Below the pieces are notes generated by a model that was not told the origin of the DNA, ran no database searches, and worked only from the letters and a program-made list of their open reading frames with translations. Position numbers and translations under genes: made by a program. From Nocardia paucivorans NBRC 100373 (GTDB lineage Bacteria; Actinomycetota; Actinomycetes; Mycobacteriales; Mycobacteriaceae), in NCBI RefSeq assembly GCF_000308675.1, contig NZ_BAGE01000031.1, forward strand, positions 16,494 to 80,493: DNA of 64,000 nucleotides, given 5' to 3'. Of the stretch, positions 44,760 through 53,430 are shown in pieces; position 1 is the first letter of the stretch; every line of letters starts with the position of its first letter.

Positions 44760-45184
44760 CAGAACACCGGGCGCGGCATGAGCATGACCAGCCAACCATC
44801 GGGGTCCGGGAAGGCCAGGCCGCCGTGTTCGGCCCAGAACGGGTTGTCCACCGGCACCGGTTCCACGCCGTACTCGCCCAGCCGGCACACCGCGTCGTAC
44901 ATTCGCGCCTCGTCGGTGAAGTACAGCACCAGCAGGTTCTCCCCGCTGGGCGCGTCACCGGGACTGCCGTCGACGTGGTGGGTGAACTCCAGGTGATAGT
45001 CCGCGCCCGGCAGTCCCAGCATCACCCCGTCGTAGCCTGCGTGGTTTTCGAACCGGTACAGCTCGCGTAGGCCCAGTCCCTCCACGTAGAACCGCACCAC
45101 CTCGTCGAGTCGATCGGTGGGACGGGCCACCCGCACCTGGGCCACCCGGAGCGTATCGGGCCAACTGTCACTCATAGTGGTCAT
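44759..45184 (-). CDS. VOC (glyoxalase/bleomycin-resistance fold) protein
   Basis: A 141-residue metal-binding VOC-fold protein. The two beta-alpha-beta-beta-beta modules are visible (VARPTDRLDEVVRFYVEGL and ENLLVLYFTDEARMYDAV), with possible metal ligands HLEFTHHVD in the first half and PDGWLVMLMP near the end. It may be a glyoxalase-like isomerase, a dioxygenase or a drug-binding protein. ATG 45184 lies six bases after a -10-like TACTGT, so a leaderless transcript is possible; ATG 45175 is an alternative. Confidence 0.85.
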   Translation of the reverse strand: MTTMSDSWPDTLRVAQVRVARPTDRLDEVVRFYVEGLGLRELYRFENHAGYDGVMLGLPGADYHLEFTHHVDGSPGDAPSGENLLVLYFTDEARMYDAVCRLGEYGVEPVPVDNPFWAEHGGLAFPDPDGWLVMLMPRPVF

Positions 45185-45191
45185 ATGAAAA

Positions 45192-45208
45192 CAGTACAGT
45201 ACGTACCG
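45192..45208. promoter_or_regulatory. Probable TetR operator in the VOC promoter
   Basis: CAGTAC and GTACCG (5 of 6 paired) form an imperfect palindrome within CAGTACAGTACGTACCG. It overlaps the -10 region of the VOC-TetR operon, a typical autorepression position. Confidence 0.45.
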
Positions 45209-45290
45209 AATCGAAATCGAGATCGGGTGATCGGTCGAAACCCGGCGTCGGGTCCGGCGCATATCGGCCGCGATGTGTTTGCATGACACC

Positions 45291-45803
45291 ATGACCAGTG
45301 CTGACCTGTTGGTGGACGCGTTCGGTCGGATCAGGGAAAACGTGCACGGCGCGGTCTCGGGGCTCACCCAGGAGGAGCTTGCGGCGCGCCTCGACCCCAA
45401 GGCCAATTCGATCGCCTGGCTGGTGTGGCACCTGACCCGGGTCCAGGACGACCACATCGCCGACGTCGCCGCCACCGAACAGGCATGGACCGCGCAAGGA
45501 TGGGTGCGACGCTTCGACCTACCGTTCGACGACGCGGACATCGGATACGGACACACCGCGGAGGAAGTCGCTCGGCTCGGTGACGCTCCGGCGGACCTGC
45601 TGCTCGACTACCACGACGCCGTGCACGCCCGAACGGTCGACTACATCGCCGGACTCACCGACGCCGATCTGCCGCGCGTGGTCGACACCCGATGGGATCC
45701 ACCGGTCACCCTCGGAGTGCGGTTGATCAGCGTCATCGATGACGACACCCAGCATTGCGGTCAGGCCGCCTTCATTCGCGGGATACTGTTGCGCCGTCGC
45801 TGA
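45291..45803 (+). CDS. DinB-fold protein (mycothiol-dependent type)
   Basis: A 170-residue four-helix DinB-like protein (DUF664 branch). The metal-ligand histidines are visible in AWLVWHLTRVQDDHIAD (two His) and in the C-terminal DDDTQHCGQAAFIRG. In actinomycetes this fold includes mycothiol S-transferases and isomerases used in detoxification. ATG 45291 is preferred over ATG 45273 because it begins the first helix. It diverges from the VOC operon and may share its regulation. Confidence 0.88.
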   Translation: MTSADLLVDAFGRIRENVHGAVSGLTQEELAARLDPKANSIAWLVWHLTRVQDDHIADVAATEQAWTAQGWVRRFDLPFDDADIGYGHTAEEVARLGDAPADLLLDYHDAVHARTVDYIAGLTDADLPRVVDTRWDPPVTLGVRLISVIDDDTQHCGQAAFIRGILLRRR

Positions 45804-46109
45804 CGGCGTGATCGACACCGGCGGTGAGCGGGGGCCACGGCCGATCCCCTGATTTCATCCGTGGACCGGCTCTCCATACCGATCGCAGGGCCACGGTCAC
45901 CGTATGGTTCAACTCGGGAGTCGGGCCGGTCGGAAACGAGGGCTCGGTGGCATTCGCACCGGACAGCAGGAACACAGCAGGAACATCGATAACGGCAGGC
46001 CACCCGAGACCGGCAGGTATTCGGCGGTGCCGCGGGCGCGGGCGAAACCCGGTTCGGTGTTGTGGGTGTAGCCGAGGTCGGGACATCGGCACCTGTCGTC
46101 TCCGGTTTC
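45804..46109. other. Intergenic region, possible coding relic
   Basis: About 305 bases between convergent genes. One minus-strand frame (around 46020-46090) reads PDLGYTHNTEPGFARARGTA with the strong third-position GC of real genes in this DNA, but it lacks a start and soon loses coding character. It may be the remains of a deleted gene. Nothing else is apparent. Confidence 0.3.
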
Positions 46110-46547
46110 TCACCACGAGCGGAAGTAGCTGCTGTTACGTCGCTCGTTGAGCTCGATCAGCTCTTCCTCGGTGAGTTCGTCATCGGGATCGACGAATTTC
46201 GGGGCCGGTTCGGGCGCGGGCCGAGGTTTTTCGGTCGCGTCGCCGAGAGCCTCGACGACCTCTTGGATGCGCGGGTCGGCGGCGAGTTCCTCGAGTCGTT
46301 CGCGGGCGTTGTCACGGACCTGGGTCAGTGCCTCACCGGCCAGAGCCACGATGAGCGCTCCGAGTTCGGCCCCGTACGGGGTGACGGTCCGATCGATATC
46401 GACGGATTCCAATGTGCCGTCGGCGCGAACCCGCACGGAGACGCCATAGCGACCCGAAGTGGCCGTATCGGTGAGGAGCGCGCGTTGAGCGGCTTCCATT
46501 CGGCCGGTGATCGGATCGACATCGCGGTTGTTCGGCCGCATGGTCAC
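46110..46547 (-). CDS. YbaB/EbfC-family protein, ESX-associated
   Basis: A 145-residue YbaB-like protein. The fold is visible as GRYGVSVRVRADGTLESVDI (beta sheet) and a long helix EALTQVRDNARERLEELAAD. A C-terminal acidic stretch (DPDDELTEEELIELNE) is typical of the versions encoded next to ESX (type VII) substrates in nocardiae rather than of the recombination-linked YbaB. GTG 46547 follows GGGGGGAAG at good distance; ATG 46541 is possible. It is divergent from the ESX substrate pair, which suggests it handles or regulates that locus. Confidence 0.85.
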   Translation of the reverse strand: MTMRPNNRDVDPITGRMEAAQRALLTDTATSGRYGVSVRVRADGTLESVDIDRTVTPYGAELGALIVALAGEALTQVRDNARERLEELAADPRIQEVVEALGDATEKPRPAPEPAPKFVDPDDELTEEELIELNERRNSSYFRSW

Positions 46548-46614
46548 TCGCTTCCCCCCGATGTCCGAATTCGGGCCGTGTTAGCCTAGCAACTCATTGC
46601 GGGGAGGTAATCCG

Positions 46615-46920
46615 TTGAGCGAGTTGTACGTCGATCCGCCCGCGGTCGAAGGGATGATCGGCGCTTTGGGGCAATCCAGGACCGCGTTGGAGAGCACACC
46701 GACCCAGGGCTTCATTCCGCAGATCGAGTCGGCACTACCGGGAACGGGTCTCGGTCACACCTATATGAACGCGGGTTGGCGGGCCATGGCCGGTGTTCGG
46801 GGCGTGGGGGGACAGATTCAGGAGATCTGCGATAAGGCCAAAGCCGATATCGGCGCGTTCCTGGCGGCGGAGTCGCAGAACGCCGCCGGTCTCGACAATG
46901 CCGGCGAGCCGCTGCGATGA
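46615..46920 (+). CDS. ESX secretion-associated helical protein (EspC/DUF2580-like)
   Basis: A 101-residue helical protein of the kind encoded just before large ESX substrates. It has no WXG, but the two-helix layout (LYVDPPAVEGMIGALGQSR and QIQEICDKAKADIGAFLAAE) and position fit EspC-like partners that dimerise with the next protein for export. TTG 46615 is well supported by GGGGAGG seven bases upstream. Its stop overlaps the next start (ATGA). Confidence 0.8.
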   Translation: MSELYVDPPAVEGMIGALGQSRTALESTPTQGFIPQIESALPGTGLGHTYMNAGWRAMAGVRGVGGQIQEICDKAKADIGAFLAAESQNAAGLDNAGEPLR

Positions 46921-48095
46921 CCTCACTGCCGCCGACGAAAACGCAGATCCGAGCCTGGAATACCGCGCCGCTCGCCGATCAGGGAGCGGAGTGGACGCGG
47001 GCCGCGCAGGCGGTGCTCGATCAGCACGGGGCGGTGTCCCGGCAGCTCGCGGATTCACCGGGTTTCTGGCGTGGGGACGCCGCCGACGCGATGCGCGGCA
47101 AGGGAGACGAGGCACGGAGTTCGCTGTCGAAAGTGGCCGCCGCCCTGGACAAAGGTGGGACGGTGAGTACCCGGATCGCGCAGTCGCTGTCCGCCGCGAA
47201 GACGACGGCCGTCGACGCGATCGCCGCCGCGGAGGCGGAGCGGTTCATCGTCGCCGAGGACGGTAGCGTCGGATTCGATCAGGCGTTGCCGGCATGGACG
47301 ATGGCCGAGCACGGTGTGAGCCAACTGGTGGCGAGGATGGTTCTGCGGAGCGGGGCCGAACAACATCGGAATGTCATCCAGGCCGCTCTGCGGGCCGCCG
47401 CCGATGCCGCCGAGTCGGCGCGCACCACACTCGACCAGGTATTCGCCGATGTGCCGATACCGCCGGCGGCGGAACTGGAGGCCATTCTCAACAAGTATCA
47501 GGTGCAGGCCGATCCGGATGGCATGGTGACCTGGCCGGACGAGGGGGTGCTCGGGTTCCTCGGCGAGAAGCTGGACAAGGCCAAGTTGGTGACGGTGGCC
47601 GAGGCGGAAATGCTCGACCGGTTGAGTCTCGGTGACAAGGTCCGCTTCTACCGGATGATGACCGAGGCGGAGGACACCGCGCTGGGGATGTATCCGGGCG
47701 ACCTGGAGCAGGACGATCACACCGACGCGTTTCGCCATATCTACTGGAATGCGTTGATGACGCAGGAATTCGGTCCCGAGTGGACGCAGGAATACGCCTC
47801 CAAACACGAGGGTCGTCCGGACAACGCGGCCGTGCGTGAGGCGATGGATCTGCACAACAACGAGGTCGGCCGCAATATCGCCTTGCAGAACCCCGATGCG
47901 AGCCCGGAGGAACTGCGGGAATTGGTTCGGCAGGCGGTGGAGCGAGGCGACGCCGTGGTCATCAACCAGGACCGTACCTTGAGCTGGTCCAACCAGGTGC
48001 CGATCGGACAGACTGTGGATTCGCAGGTGCTCGACGCGAACGCGACCTTCCTTCCGGGTTCCCCGGTTTCCGATAACAACCCGTCGCCGAAATGA
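46917..48095 (+). CDS. ESX substrate with DUF6973-like, toxin-type C-terminus
   Basis: A 392-residue protein. Residues 1-190 are a helical ESX-targeting region with the WRG-type turn SPGFWRGDAADAM near residue 50 in place of WXG. The C-terminal 170 residues contain DDHTDAFRHIYWNALM, ASKHEGRPDN and MDLHNNEVGRNI, a conserved His/Asn-rich pattern of DUF6973-like domains found in predicted secreted toxins. The catalytic chemistry is unknown. It is coupled to the upstream EspC-like gene and followed five bases later by a lipoprotein gene that could be its immunity partner. Confidence 0.75.
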   Translation: MTSLPPTKTQIRAWNTAPLADQGAEWTRAAQAVLDQHGAVSRQLADSPGFWRGDAADAMRGKGDEARSSLSKVAAALDKGGTVSTRIAQSLSAAKTTAVDAIAAAEAERFIVAEDGSVGFDQALPAWTMAEHGVSQLVARMVLRSGAEQHRNVIQAALRAAADAAESARTTLDQVFADVPIPPAAELEAILNKYQVQADPDGMVTWPDEGVLGFLGEKLDKAKLVTVAEAEMLDRLSLGDKVRFYRMMTEAEDTALGMYPGDLEQDDHTDAFRHIYWNALMTQEFGPEWTQEYASKHEGRPDNAAVREAMDLHNNEVGRNIALQNPDASPEELRELVRQAVERGDAVVINQDRTLSWSNQVPIGQTVDSQVLDANATFLPGSPVSDNNPSPK

Positions 48096-48117
48096 TCGGA
48101 TGGCCGAGGAATTGATG

Positions 48118-48648
48118 ATGTCGACGCTGTTTCGAGCCGCCCGCTCGTGGCGAGTGCTGCTCGCCTCGACCCTGGTCGCGCTGGTGTCGGTGACGGCCCC
48201 TGCGTGCGGGTCCCTCATCGGCGACAGTGTGGAAGTGGATCTCCAGGGCGACAATTCGTTGAATGCCGCCTTCCAGCGGGTCATCGACTCCCGCCGGTCG
48301 ACCCGGCTCGGGGATGTGATCGCGGACTCGGGACTGCCGGTGGGAACGTGGGATCGGATGTATGCCTTCCGGTCGGTATACGACGGTGATCAACTCAATG
48401 CGGCACTGGGTGTGGATGTCGACTGGAAGGGGGTTTCCGGCGGTTCGGGTTCCACGTTCGTGCAGGTGTTCACGAATCAGGGGAGAGTGGTGTACGCGCT
48501 GGCGGATTGGCCGCCACGGTACTCGGTGGGCGACAAGCGTTACGGCACACCGGATTCGATGGTGACTCCGATGCAGAAGGAGCAGATCAGCCCGATCGAC
48601 AACCTGCCCGAGGTCGTGTGGGATGTGCGGATCGAGGACTTCGGTTAG
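48118..48648 (+). CDS. Lipoprotein, candidate immunity partner
   Basis: A 176-residue exported protein. The signal peptide LLASTLVALVSVTAPAC ends in an imperfect lipobox (APAC). The mature part contains VSGGSGSTFVQVFTNQGRVV and DKRYGTPDSMVTPM; no known domain. ATG 48118 is preferred because GAGGAA lies six bases upstream and it begins the signal peptide cleanly. Position directly after a toxin-like ESX substrate suggests an immunity role against the exported C-terminal domain; this is inference. Confidence 0.6.
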   Translation: MSTLFRAARSWRVLLASTLVALVSVTAPACGSLIGDSVEVDLQGDNSLNAAFQRVIDSRRSTRLGDVIADSGLPVGTWDRMYAFRSVYDGDQLNAALGVDVDWKGVSGGSGSTFVQVFTNQGRVVYALADWPPRYSVGDKRYGTPDSMVTPMQKEQISPIDNLPEVVWDVRIEDFG

Positions 48649-48671
48649 CTCGGTGTGAATCGTGCACCGCA

Positions 48672-49829
48672 TCAGTCGACGAACAGGGCCAAGGATGCGG
48701 TGAAACCGTGCAGGGCGTTGCGGCCGACGATGGGGCCGATCTCGCCGCCGGCGAAGAAACCGGCGAGGGGGATCTCGCCGAGCATGTCCTGGATGGTGGC
48801 GGCGTCGTGGTCGGGGGTGTCGAACAATCGCTTTCCGCGTCCGACGCAGGTGAACAGCAGGGCTCCGGCGGGTCGGCCGGGTAGGTTCGCGCTCGCTTTC
48901 GTCAGGGCGGCCCGGAGGTCCTTGTCGGCGCCGAGAGGGTCGCGCACCTGGAATTGGACGGTGGTGCCGACCTCGACGACTTCGCCGACCTCGATCGCGC
49001 CGAAGGTGGGGTCGGCGCCGAGTAGGCCGCGGACCAGGAAATCGCCCTGTCCGGGGGTGACGAGGTGCTCGTCGGCGACTATGCCGATCTGGAGGCCGTG
49101 CGCCACCAGTTCCCGCTGGTCGGGTGGGAGGAGTTCGACGATCTCCTGGAGTCGTTCGATGGGCGGGCGGCCGCCGAGTTCGGTGATCACCGCGCCGCGG
49201 GCGGCGGTGACGATGTACGGGGCGCCGATGGGGCGGCAGCCCTGGGAGACGATCGGGACGTAGTGCACGCCGGGAAGGCGGACGCCGACCGCTCCGGCGG
49301 TCACCACATCGTGGTCGCGGAACATTCGGCAGCCGGTGGGCGGGGGCGCGCCGCTCACCAGACCACCCATGACGACGGTGCCGGGGACAGCGGTGTCGAG
49401 GTGGTTGAGCAGGATCTCGGTCGGGAAGGAGTAGGGGTCGGGGAACAGCAGGTGGAAGTCGTGGGTGGTGGTGTCGAAGGGGTAGCCGGCGAGGAGACCG
49501 CCCGTGGCGGTGCGGACGAACGCCACTTCGAAGGTTTCGGCCGGGTGCGGGAGCCCGGACGCCAGCCACAGCGTGACCGCCGGTTCGTCCTCGATTTCGC
49601 GGCGTCCCGCCACGACGGCCTGGGCGACGCATCCGACGAGGGCGGGGAGCTCGAGGGTGTTGTGGACGGCGTCGAGGAGGTCTTCGGCGGTATCGGTGTG
49701 GGTGGGGTCGGCGATCAGCACGGCCAGGTCCGGCGGCTCATCCGCGAGCCGGTCGTGTGCGGATGTCGCGGCTTCCTCGCCCGCCCGACGGGCCTCGGGC
49801 GCGCTGGAAAGCCCGACAGCTATCCGCAC
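48672..49829 (-). CDS. FIST-domain protein
   Basis: A 385-residue protein with a FIST N-terminal sensory domain and the FIST_C domain. Visible are [20 protein letters not shown], the [13 protein letters not shown] loop, and the conserved C-terminal [19 protein letters not shown] and [24 protein letters not shown] domains bind small ligands, probably amino acids, upstream of signalling proteins. No kinase or cyclase is next to it. It lies 106 bases downstream of the gas vesicle operon on the same strand and may be co-transcribed. Confidence 0.9.
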   Translation of the reverse strand: MRIAVGLSSAPEARRAGEEAATSAHDRLADEPPDLAVLIADPTHTDTAEDLLDAVHNTLELPALVGCVAQAVVAGRREIEDEPAVTLWLASGLPHPAETFEVAFVRTATGGLLAGYPFDTTTHDFHLLFPDPYSFPTEILLNHLDTAVPGTVVMGGLVSGAPPPTGCRMFRDHDVVTAGAVGVRLPGVHYVPIVSQGCRPIGAPYIVTAARGAVITELGGRPPIERLQEIVELLPPDQRELVAHGLQIGIVADEHLVTPGQGDFLVRGLLGADPTFGAIEVGEVVEVGTTVQFQVRDPLGADKDLRAALTKASANLPGRPAGALLFTCVGRGKRLFDTPDHDAATIQDMLGEIPLAGFFAGGEIGPIVGRNALHGFTASLALFVD

Positions 49830-49935
49830 GCCTCCATCGTAACCACACCCTCTCGGCTCGGCGCAGCGTTGAGAAACAAGGATTTTCGAGGATTTTCCCT
49901 GATGAAAGGCTGTGCCGGGCTCGCAGGAGCGCGGC

Positions 49936-50241
49936 TCACCGGTCGGGCGGGTTCTCCGGTAGGAGGGTGCCGAGGGGGCCGAGGTCGATATTGAGATCTT
50001 CGGGGGTCAGGCCGAAATGGTCGCGCAGTTCGTCCATGCGCTGTTCGAGCAGCATGAGGGTGGTGCCGATGCGTTCGATCTGCGCTTCGCTCAGGTCGCC
50101 GTCGTCCACGCGTCGTAACGCCTGACGTTCCATCAGTTGTCGAAGCAACTCCACCAGGGTGAGGACGAGGGTCACCAGTCCGCGTTCCACCGATTCGGGG
50201 TCGGCGTCGATGCGTGGGGATATGCCGTCGAATTCGGTCAT
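49936..50241 (-). CDS. gvpK: Gas vesicle protein GvpK
   Basis: A 101-residue GvpK: it begins ...[20 protein letters not shown], continues [20 protein letters not shown], and ends in [20 protein letters not shown], the family signature. GvpK is needed for gas vesicle assembly, probably at the maturation of the shell. It is the last gene of the cluster; its start overlaps the upstream gvpS stop (ATGA). Confidence 0.95.
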   Translation of the reverse strand: MTEFDGISPRIDADPESVERGLVTLVLTLVELLRQLMERQALRRVDDGDLSEAQIERIGTTLMLLEQRMDELRDHFGLTPEDLNIDLGPLGTLLPENPPDR

Positions 50242-50447
50242 TCGGGAAGCTCCGGCGGGTGGTGGGTGTCGGGGGAGTGCGCCGTCAGGGTGCCGATGGA
50301 GGAGAGCAGGGCCCGCAGTGAGATCTGGACCAGGTCGACATCGGCGATGGCGAGTTTGATGTCACCGGAGACGACCACCCCGCCTGCCAGCACCCGGTCC
50401 AGCAGGTCGACGAGGGCGATGCGGCGTTCACCGTCGACGTCGCTCAT
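50238..50447 (-). CDS. gvpS: Gas vesicle protein GvpS (GvpA/J family)
   Basis: A 69-residue GvpA-family protein: LVDLLDRVLAGGVVVSGDIK, then LADVDLVQIS-like AIADVDLVQISLRALLSSIG with the conserved Gas_vesicle (PF00741) pattern, and a short polar tail. Its place between gvpL and gvpK matches the J-L-S-K order of Streptomyces clusters, hence the name. It is a minor shell component or assembly factor. Confidence 0.8.
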   Translation of the reverse strand: MSDVDGERRIALVDLLDRVLAGGVVVSGDIKLAIADVDLVQISLRALLSSIGTLTAHSPDTHHPPELPE

Positions 50448-51235
50448 GCCGGTTCGTGCTCCACACCCGCGAAGGAGTACGGCGGCCACGGACCGGTGAG
50501 CTCGAGCCGGACACCGGGGAATTCGGCGCCGAGCGCGTCCACGGTGGCGGCGAAATCGTCGGCGCGCTCGTCGTCCACCAGGTAGGTGCCGTTGAGCAGC
50601 ATCCAGTCGCGGCGACCGCTCAACGCCGGGTCCGTCAACGCTTGACGCAGCCCGGCCACGGCGTGCTGGATCAGGCGGGTGTGGATGAGGTCGGCGCGTT
50701 GCGCCGCGTCGCGTTCCACGGTTTCCCGGGCCGACAGCTGCGCGCGGCGTCGGGCCAGATAGGCCGCGCCGGTGCCTTTCGCGGTTCCGTCGTTCCCGGC
50801 CCGGGCCTCGGCCACCGCCGCGGTGAGGGCGGCCCGGTCGCCGTAGACCTTCACTCCCCATTCGGCGCGGCCGGTGACCAGGGTCAACGCCGCCTCGAAG
50901 TCGGATCGCCGTTCGCGGAGCAGGGCGCGCACCCGTTCGTCGTCGAGGAAGACGGTGGCCAGGCGCAGTGGGGCGGTGGGGCCGCGACCCACCAGGGCGG
51001 ATACCACGATGTCGTGTGCCTGGGCCGTGCCGGCCAGCCAGTCCAGGTCCTCCAGATGCCGGCGTAGCGGTTGTTCGCCGTAGATCTCGAGCGGCACCGA
51101 TCCGACGATCGCCGCCAGCGAACCCGAGACCACGGCGCGCACCGGTTCACCGGCCACGCCGGTGAGCTCCCCGAGCTCGGTCGCGGCATCGGCGGTGGTC
51201 ACCGCATACAGCCAGACCCCGAGACCTTCAGTCAC
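50444..51235 (-). CDS. gvpL: Gas vesicle protein GvpL/GvpF
   Basis: A 263-residue GvpL/F protein. It starts EGLGVWLYAVTTADAATELG, contains LPLRLATVF-like PLRLATVFLDDERVRALLRE, and ends LTGPWPPYSFAGVEHEP with the conserved GPWPPYSF motif. These accessory proteins bind nascent GvpA and prevent early aggregation. Coupled to gvpJ (8-base overlap) and gvpS (ATGA). Confidence 0.93.
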   Translation of the reverse strand: MTEGLGVWLYAVTTADAATELGELTGVAGEPVRAVVSGSLAAIVGSVPLEIYGEQPLRRHLEDLDWLAGTAQAHDIVVSALVGRGPTAPLRLATVFLDDERVRALLRERRSDFEAALTLVTGRAEWGVKVYGDRAALTAAVAEARAGNDGTAKGTGAAYLARRRAQLSARETVERDAAQRADLIHTRLIQHAVAGLRQALTDPALSGRRDWMLLNGTYLVDDERADDFAATVDALGAEFPGVRLELTGPWPPYSFAGVEHEPA

Positions 51236-51620
51236 GGCCGCTCGCTTTCTTCGGTTCGCGGCGGCGTTCGATGGGGGTGCGGCTTTCGTTCGCGGCCTCG
51301 AGGTCGGCGATCCGCTGCCGCAGTTCGCGGTTCTCCAGTTCGAGGTCGTGGTCTTGTCGTTCGAGGGTGCGGGCCTTGCTGTTGAGCCAGGGGTCGGTTT
51401 CCCACCAGTCGATGCCGACCGCTTTGGCCGTTTCCAGGGACGCGACGACCAGGCGCAGTTTGATCGTCAACAGTTCGATGTCGAGCAGGTTCACCTGGAT
51501 GTCGCCGGCGATCACCAGGCCCTTGTCGAGGACGCGTTCGAGGATGTCGGCCAGGTTCGTCGACCGTTGCCCGCCGCCGTAGGGTTGAGATTCGTACGAT
51601 CCGCCGCCGACCACCGTCAT
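51228..51620 (-). CDS. gvpJ: Gas vesicle protein GvpJ
   Basis: A 130-residue GvpA/J-family protein. The shell-type core is LADILERVLDKGLVIAGDIQ followed by LLDIELLTIKLRLVVASLET with the GIDWW-D continuation typical of GvpJ. The last 45 residues form a charged coiled coil (ENRELRQRIADLEAANES). GvpJ is probably located at the conical tips. ATGA overlap with gvpO; 8-base overlap with gvpL. Confidence 0.9.
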   Translation of the reverse strand: MTVVGGGSYESQPYGGGQRSTNLADILERVLDKGLVIAGDIQVNLLDIELLTIKLRLVVASLETAKAVGIDWWETDPWLNSKARTLERQDHDLELENRELRQRIADLEAANESRTPIERRREPKKASGRD

Positions 51621-51952
51621 CGTCGGTCCCTTCCGCCGATATCGGTGCTGCCGCGGGGGTAGCGTCTGGTTCTGCGGTAGGCCAGCAGGTCGCCGTCGTC
51701 GTCGATCTCCACTTCGTAGAGCGCCAGCATGTCCGACGACGAGGGGATGCGGCGGTCCTCGAGCACCTCGATCTCCACCAGCCGACCGTCCTCGGTGGGC
51801 TCCACCGAGGTGACGCCCTCCACCGTTTTGGAGGTCAGTTCCACGAGGTGTTCGATGGCCGCCGCAGCGGCCTCCCGCGCGGTGAGCGGCGGCGGCCTAC
51901 CCGATTCGGACTCCGTGTCCGTGGAGTCCCGGGTGGGTGTTCTGCGGTTCAT
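51617..51952 (-). CDS. gvpO: Gas vesicle protein GvpO
   Basis: A 111-residue GvpO. A polar N-terminus is followed by AIEHLVELTSKTVEGVTSVE and the strand-rich LVEIEVLEDRRIPSSSDMLA, YEVEIDDDGDLLAYRRTRRY with the conserved RYxRG ending. GvpO is essential for vesicle formation in haloarchaea and may regulate gvp expression. In Streptomyces clusters it is usually the first gene; here it lies between gvpG and gvpJ. Confidence 0.9.
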   Translation of the reverse strand: MNRRTPTRDSTDTESESGRPPPLTAREAAAAAIEHLVELTSKTVEGVTSVEPTEDGRLVEIEVLEDRRIPSSSDMLALYEVEIDDDGDLLAYRRTRRYPRGSTDIGGRDRR

Positions 51953-51978
51953 GCCGATCCCTTCTCATTCGTCGGCGG

Positions 51979-52215
51979 TCACAGGCCGCCGGGTGGTCGG
52001 ATCATGCGACCGAGGACCTCTTGTTGCGCTCGGGCGCGTTCTCCCTCGGAGATACGTCCGGCCGCCGCGTCCTCTTCGATCTCCTCGAGTTCGCGTCGGA
52101 TGGTGGCCGGGTCGTGCAGCTGCTGTTCGACCTGGTCCTGGATCAGTTCACCCAGCCAGAGCACGCCACGGACGGGGGCGAGCGGTAGGGCGGCGATTGC
52201 TGTCAACAAACCCAT
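51979..52215 (-). CDS. gvpG: Gas vesicle protein GvpG
   Basis: A 78-residue GvpG. The hydrophobic N-terminus (MGLLTAIAALPLAPVRGVLW, then LGELIQDQVEQQL) and the acidic helical tail (ELEEIEEDAAAGRISEGERA) are standard for the family. ATG 52215 after AAGGATGAGG gives the normal start; it lies four bases after the gvpF stop. It is thought to act with GvpF/L in early assembly. Confidence 0.93.
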   Translation of the reverse strand: MGLLTAIAALPLAPVRGVLWLGELIQDQVEQQLHDPATIRRELEEIEEDAAAGRISEGERARAQQEVLGRMIRPPGGL

Positions 52216-52219
52216 GGCC

Positions 52220-53035
52220 TCATCCTTCGGGTGGTCTTTCGGGCGCTTCATCGGGAGCGCGTGCCGTCACGAAGTCGTAGGGGGCCATGGGGCCGAGCAG
52301 GCTCAGCTCCACCCGCTGCTCCCATTCCTCGCCGAGTTCGGCCAATGCCTGCTCCAGGTCGTCCTGTCGGGACAGTTCGACGAGGATCGCGAGGTGGGCG
52401 GCTTCTTCTTCGTGGGTGGGCGGCCGCTGCCGCACCATCGGGTCGAGGTCTTGAAGCGCCGCGGCCAGCCGGCGGGTGTCGCCGGCGCGTTTGGACTCGA
52501 TGGCCTGGTTCACGATCTCTCCCAGGGCGATCCGCTCGTTGCGGGTGGCGTCTTCCGGTTTGTCGCGGATCTCCTCGCGCAGCTGCGCCGCCTGCGGGTT
52601 TTCGTCCAGGATTTCGCGCAGGATCGCGTTCTCGGTGTAGCGGGCCCGGATCACGAACTGGGCGCGGCCTTCGAGTTCGTTCAGCGCGGCGTGGAAATCG
52701 TCGTAGCCGGCGGCGAGCAGTTCCTTATCCACCGCCTCCGTATCGGACACCACGCCGCCGAACCGCAGGGGCAGTACGGGGGCGACGGCGGCCGTCCCGT
52801 CCAGCAGGCGCGCGTGGGCGGTGAGGTCGTCGGGTGTGCCGAGTGGACGGCCGAGGGTGATTTCGCTGACCAGCGCGGCGATCTCACCGTGGCGCACCAC
52901 CGCGATCTCGCTCGGAGGATCGCCGATGCCGGTGGCGTGCGGCGCGGGTTCCACATCGGCGGGCACGATGCCGTAGACGTATATCGCGGTGCGCTGCTCG
53001 GATTCGGTGTCCTGGGCTGCTTCGGCGGTGGACAT
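52220..53035 (-). CDS. gvpF: Gas vesicle protein GvpF
   Basis: A 271-residue GvpF/L family protein. It begins IYVYGIVPADVEPAPHATG, contains VAPVLPLRFGGVVSDTEAVD and ends ELSLLGPMAPYDFVTARAPD with the GPxxPYxF signature. It shares its first base with the gvpA stop (TGATG). Named gvpF because it follows gvpA; its paralogue is gvpL at 50444. Confidence 0.93.
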   Translation of the reverse strand: MSTAEAAQDTESEQRTAIYVYGIVPADVEPAPHATGIGDPPSEIAVVRHGEIAALVSEITLGRPLGTPDDLTAHARLLDGTAAVAPVLPLRFGGVVSDTEAVDKELLAAGYDDFHAALNELEGRAQFVIRARYTENAILREILDENPQAAQLREEIRDKPEDATRNERIALGEIVNQAIESKRAGDTRRLAAALQDLDPMVRQRPPTHEEEAAHLAILVELSRQDDLEQALAELGEEWEQRVELSLLGPMAPYDFVTARAPDEAPERPPEG

Positions 53036-53430
53036 CAGTCCTCCCTTCGCCGGCCGGATGTCTTACGCTTGTCGTCCACATCGCCGAGAAAGTCCATGAC
53101 CTTCTCCCCGGCGGCTTCGATGGCGCCTTTCGTCTTGCGTTGGGACAGGCCCTGGGTGGTGTCGCCGACCAGGTCCGCCAACCCTTTCGGTTCGCTGCTC
53201 GAGATCTCGAGCCGGTTGACGGCCTCGGCGAAACGCAGATAGGTGTCGACGCTGGCCACCACGACCCGGGCGTCGATGGTCAACAGTTCGATCCCGACCA
53301 GCGAGACCCGCACGAATGCGTCGACGACCAGTCCTTTGTCCAGGATGGTGTCGACCACATCGGCCAGGCTGGACGAGTTGGGGCGGGCCATGGTTCCGCT
53401 GCCGCCCCCGCCTCCGGGTTGGATGGTCAT
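53035..53430 (-). CDS. gvpA: Major gas vesicle shell protein GvpA
   Basis: A 131-residue GvpA. The shell core is [20 protein letters not shown], then [20 protein letters not shown] with [17 protein letters not shown], matching the family pattern. The last 60 residues are an extra polar, Lys/Glu-rich tail. ATG 53430 overlaps the upstream SRPBCC gene stop (ATGA); ATG 53391 (MARPNSSS) would remove a Gly-rich leader and may be the true start. It forms the ribs of the gas-filled protein cylinder. Confidence 0.92.
   Translation of the reverse strand: MTIQPGGGGGSGTMARPNSSSLADVVDTILDKGLVVDAFVRVSLVGIELLTIDARVVVASVDTYLRFAEAVNRLEISSSEPKGLADLVGDTTQGLSQRKTKGAIEAAGEKVMDFLGDVDDKRKTSGRRRED

Noticed and set aside
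45990..46100. Remnant of a coding gene (PDLGYTHNTEPGFARARGTA)
   Set aside because: Coding-like for about 25 codons only; no start, no family assignment, so left as a note in the gap entry.
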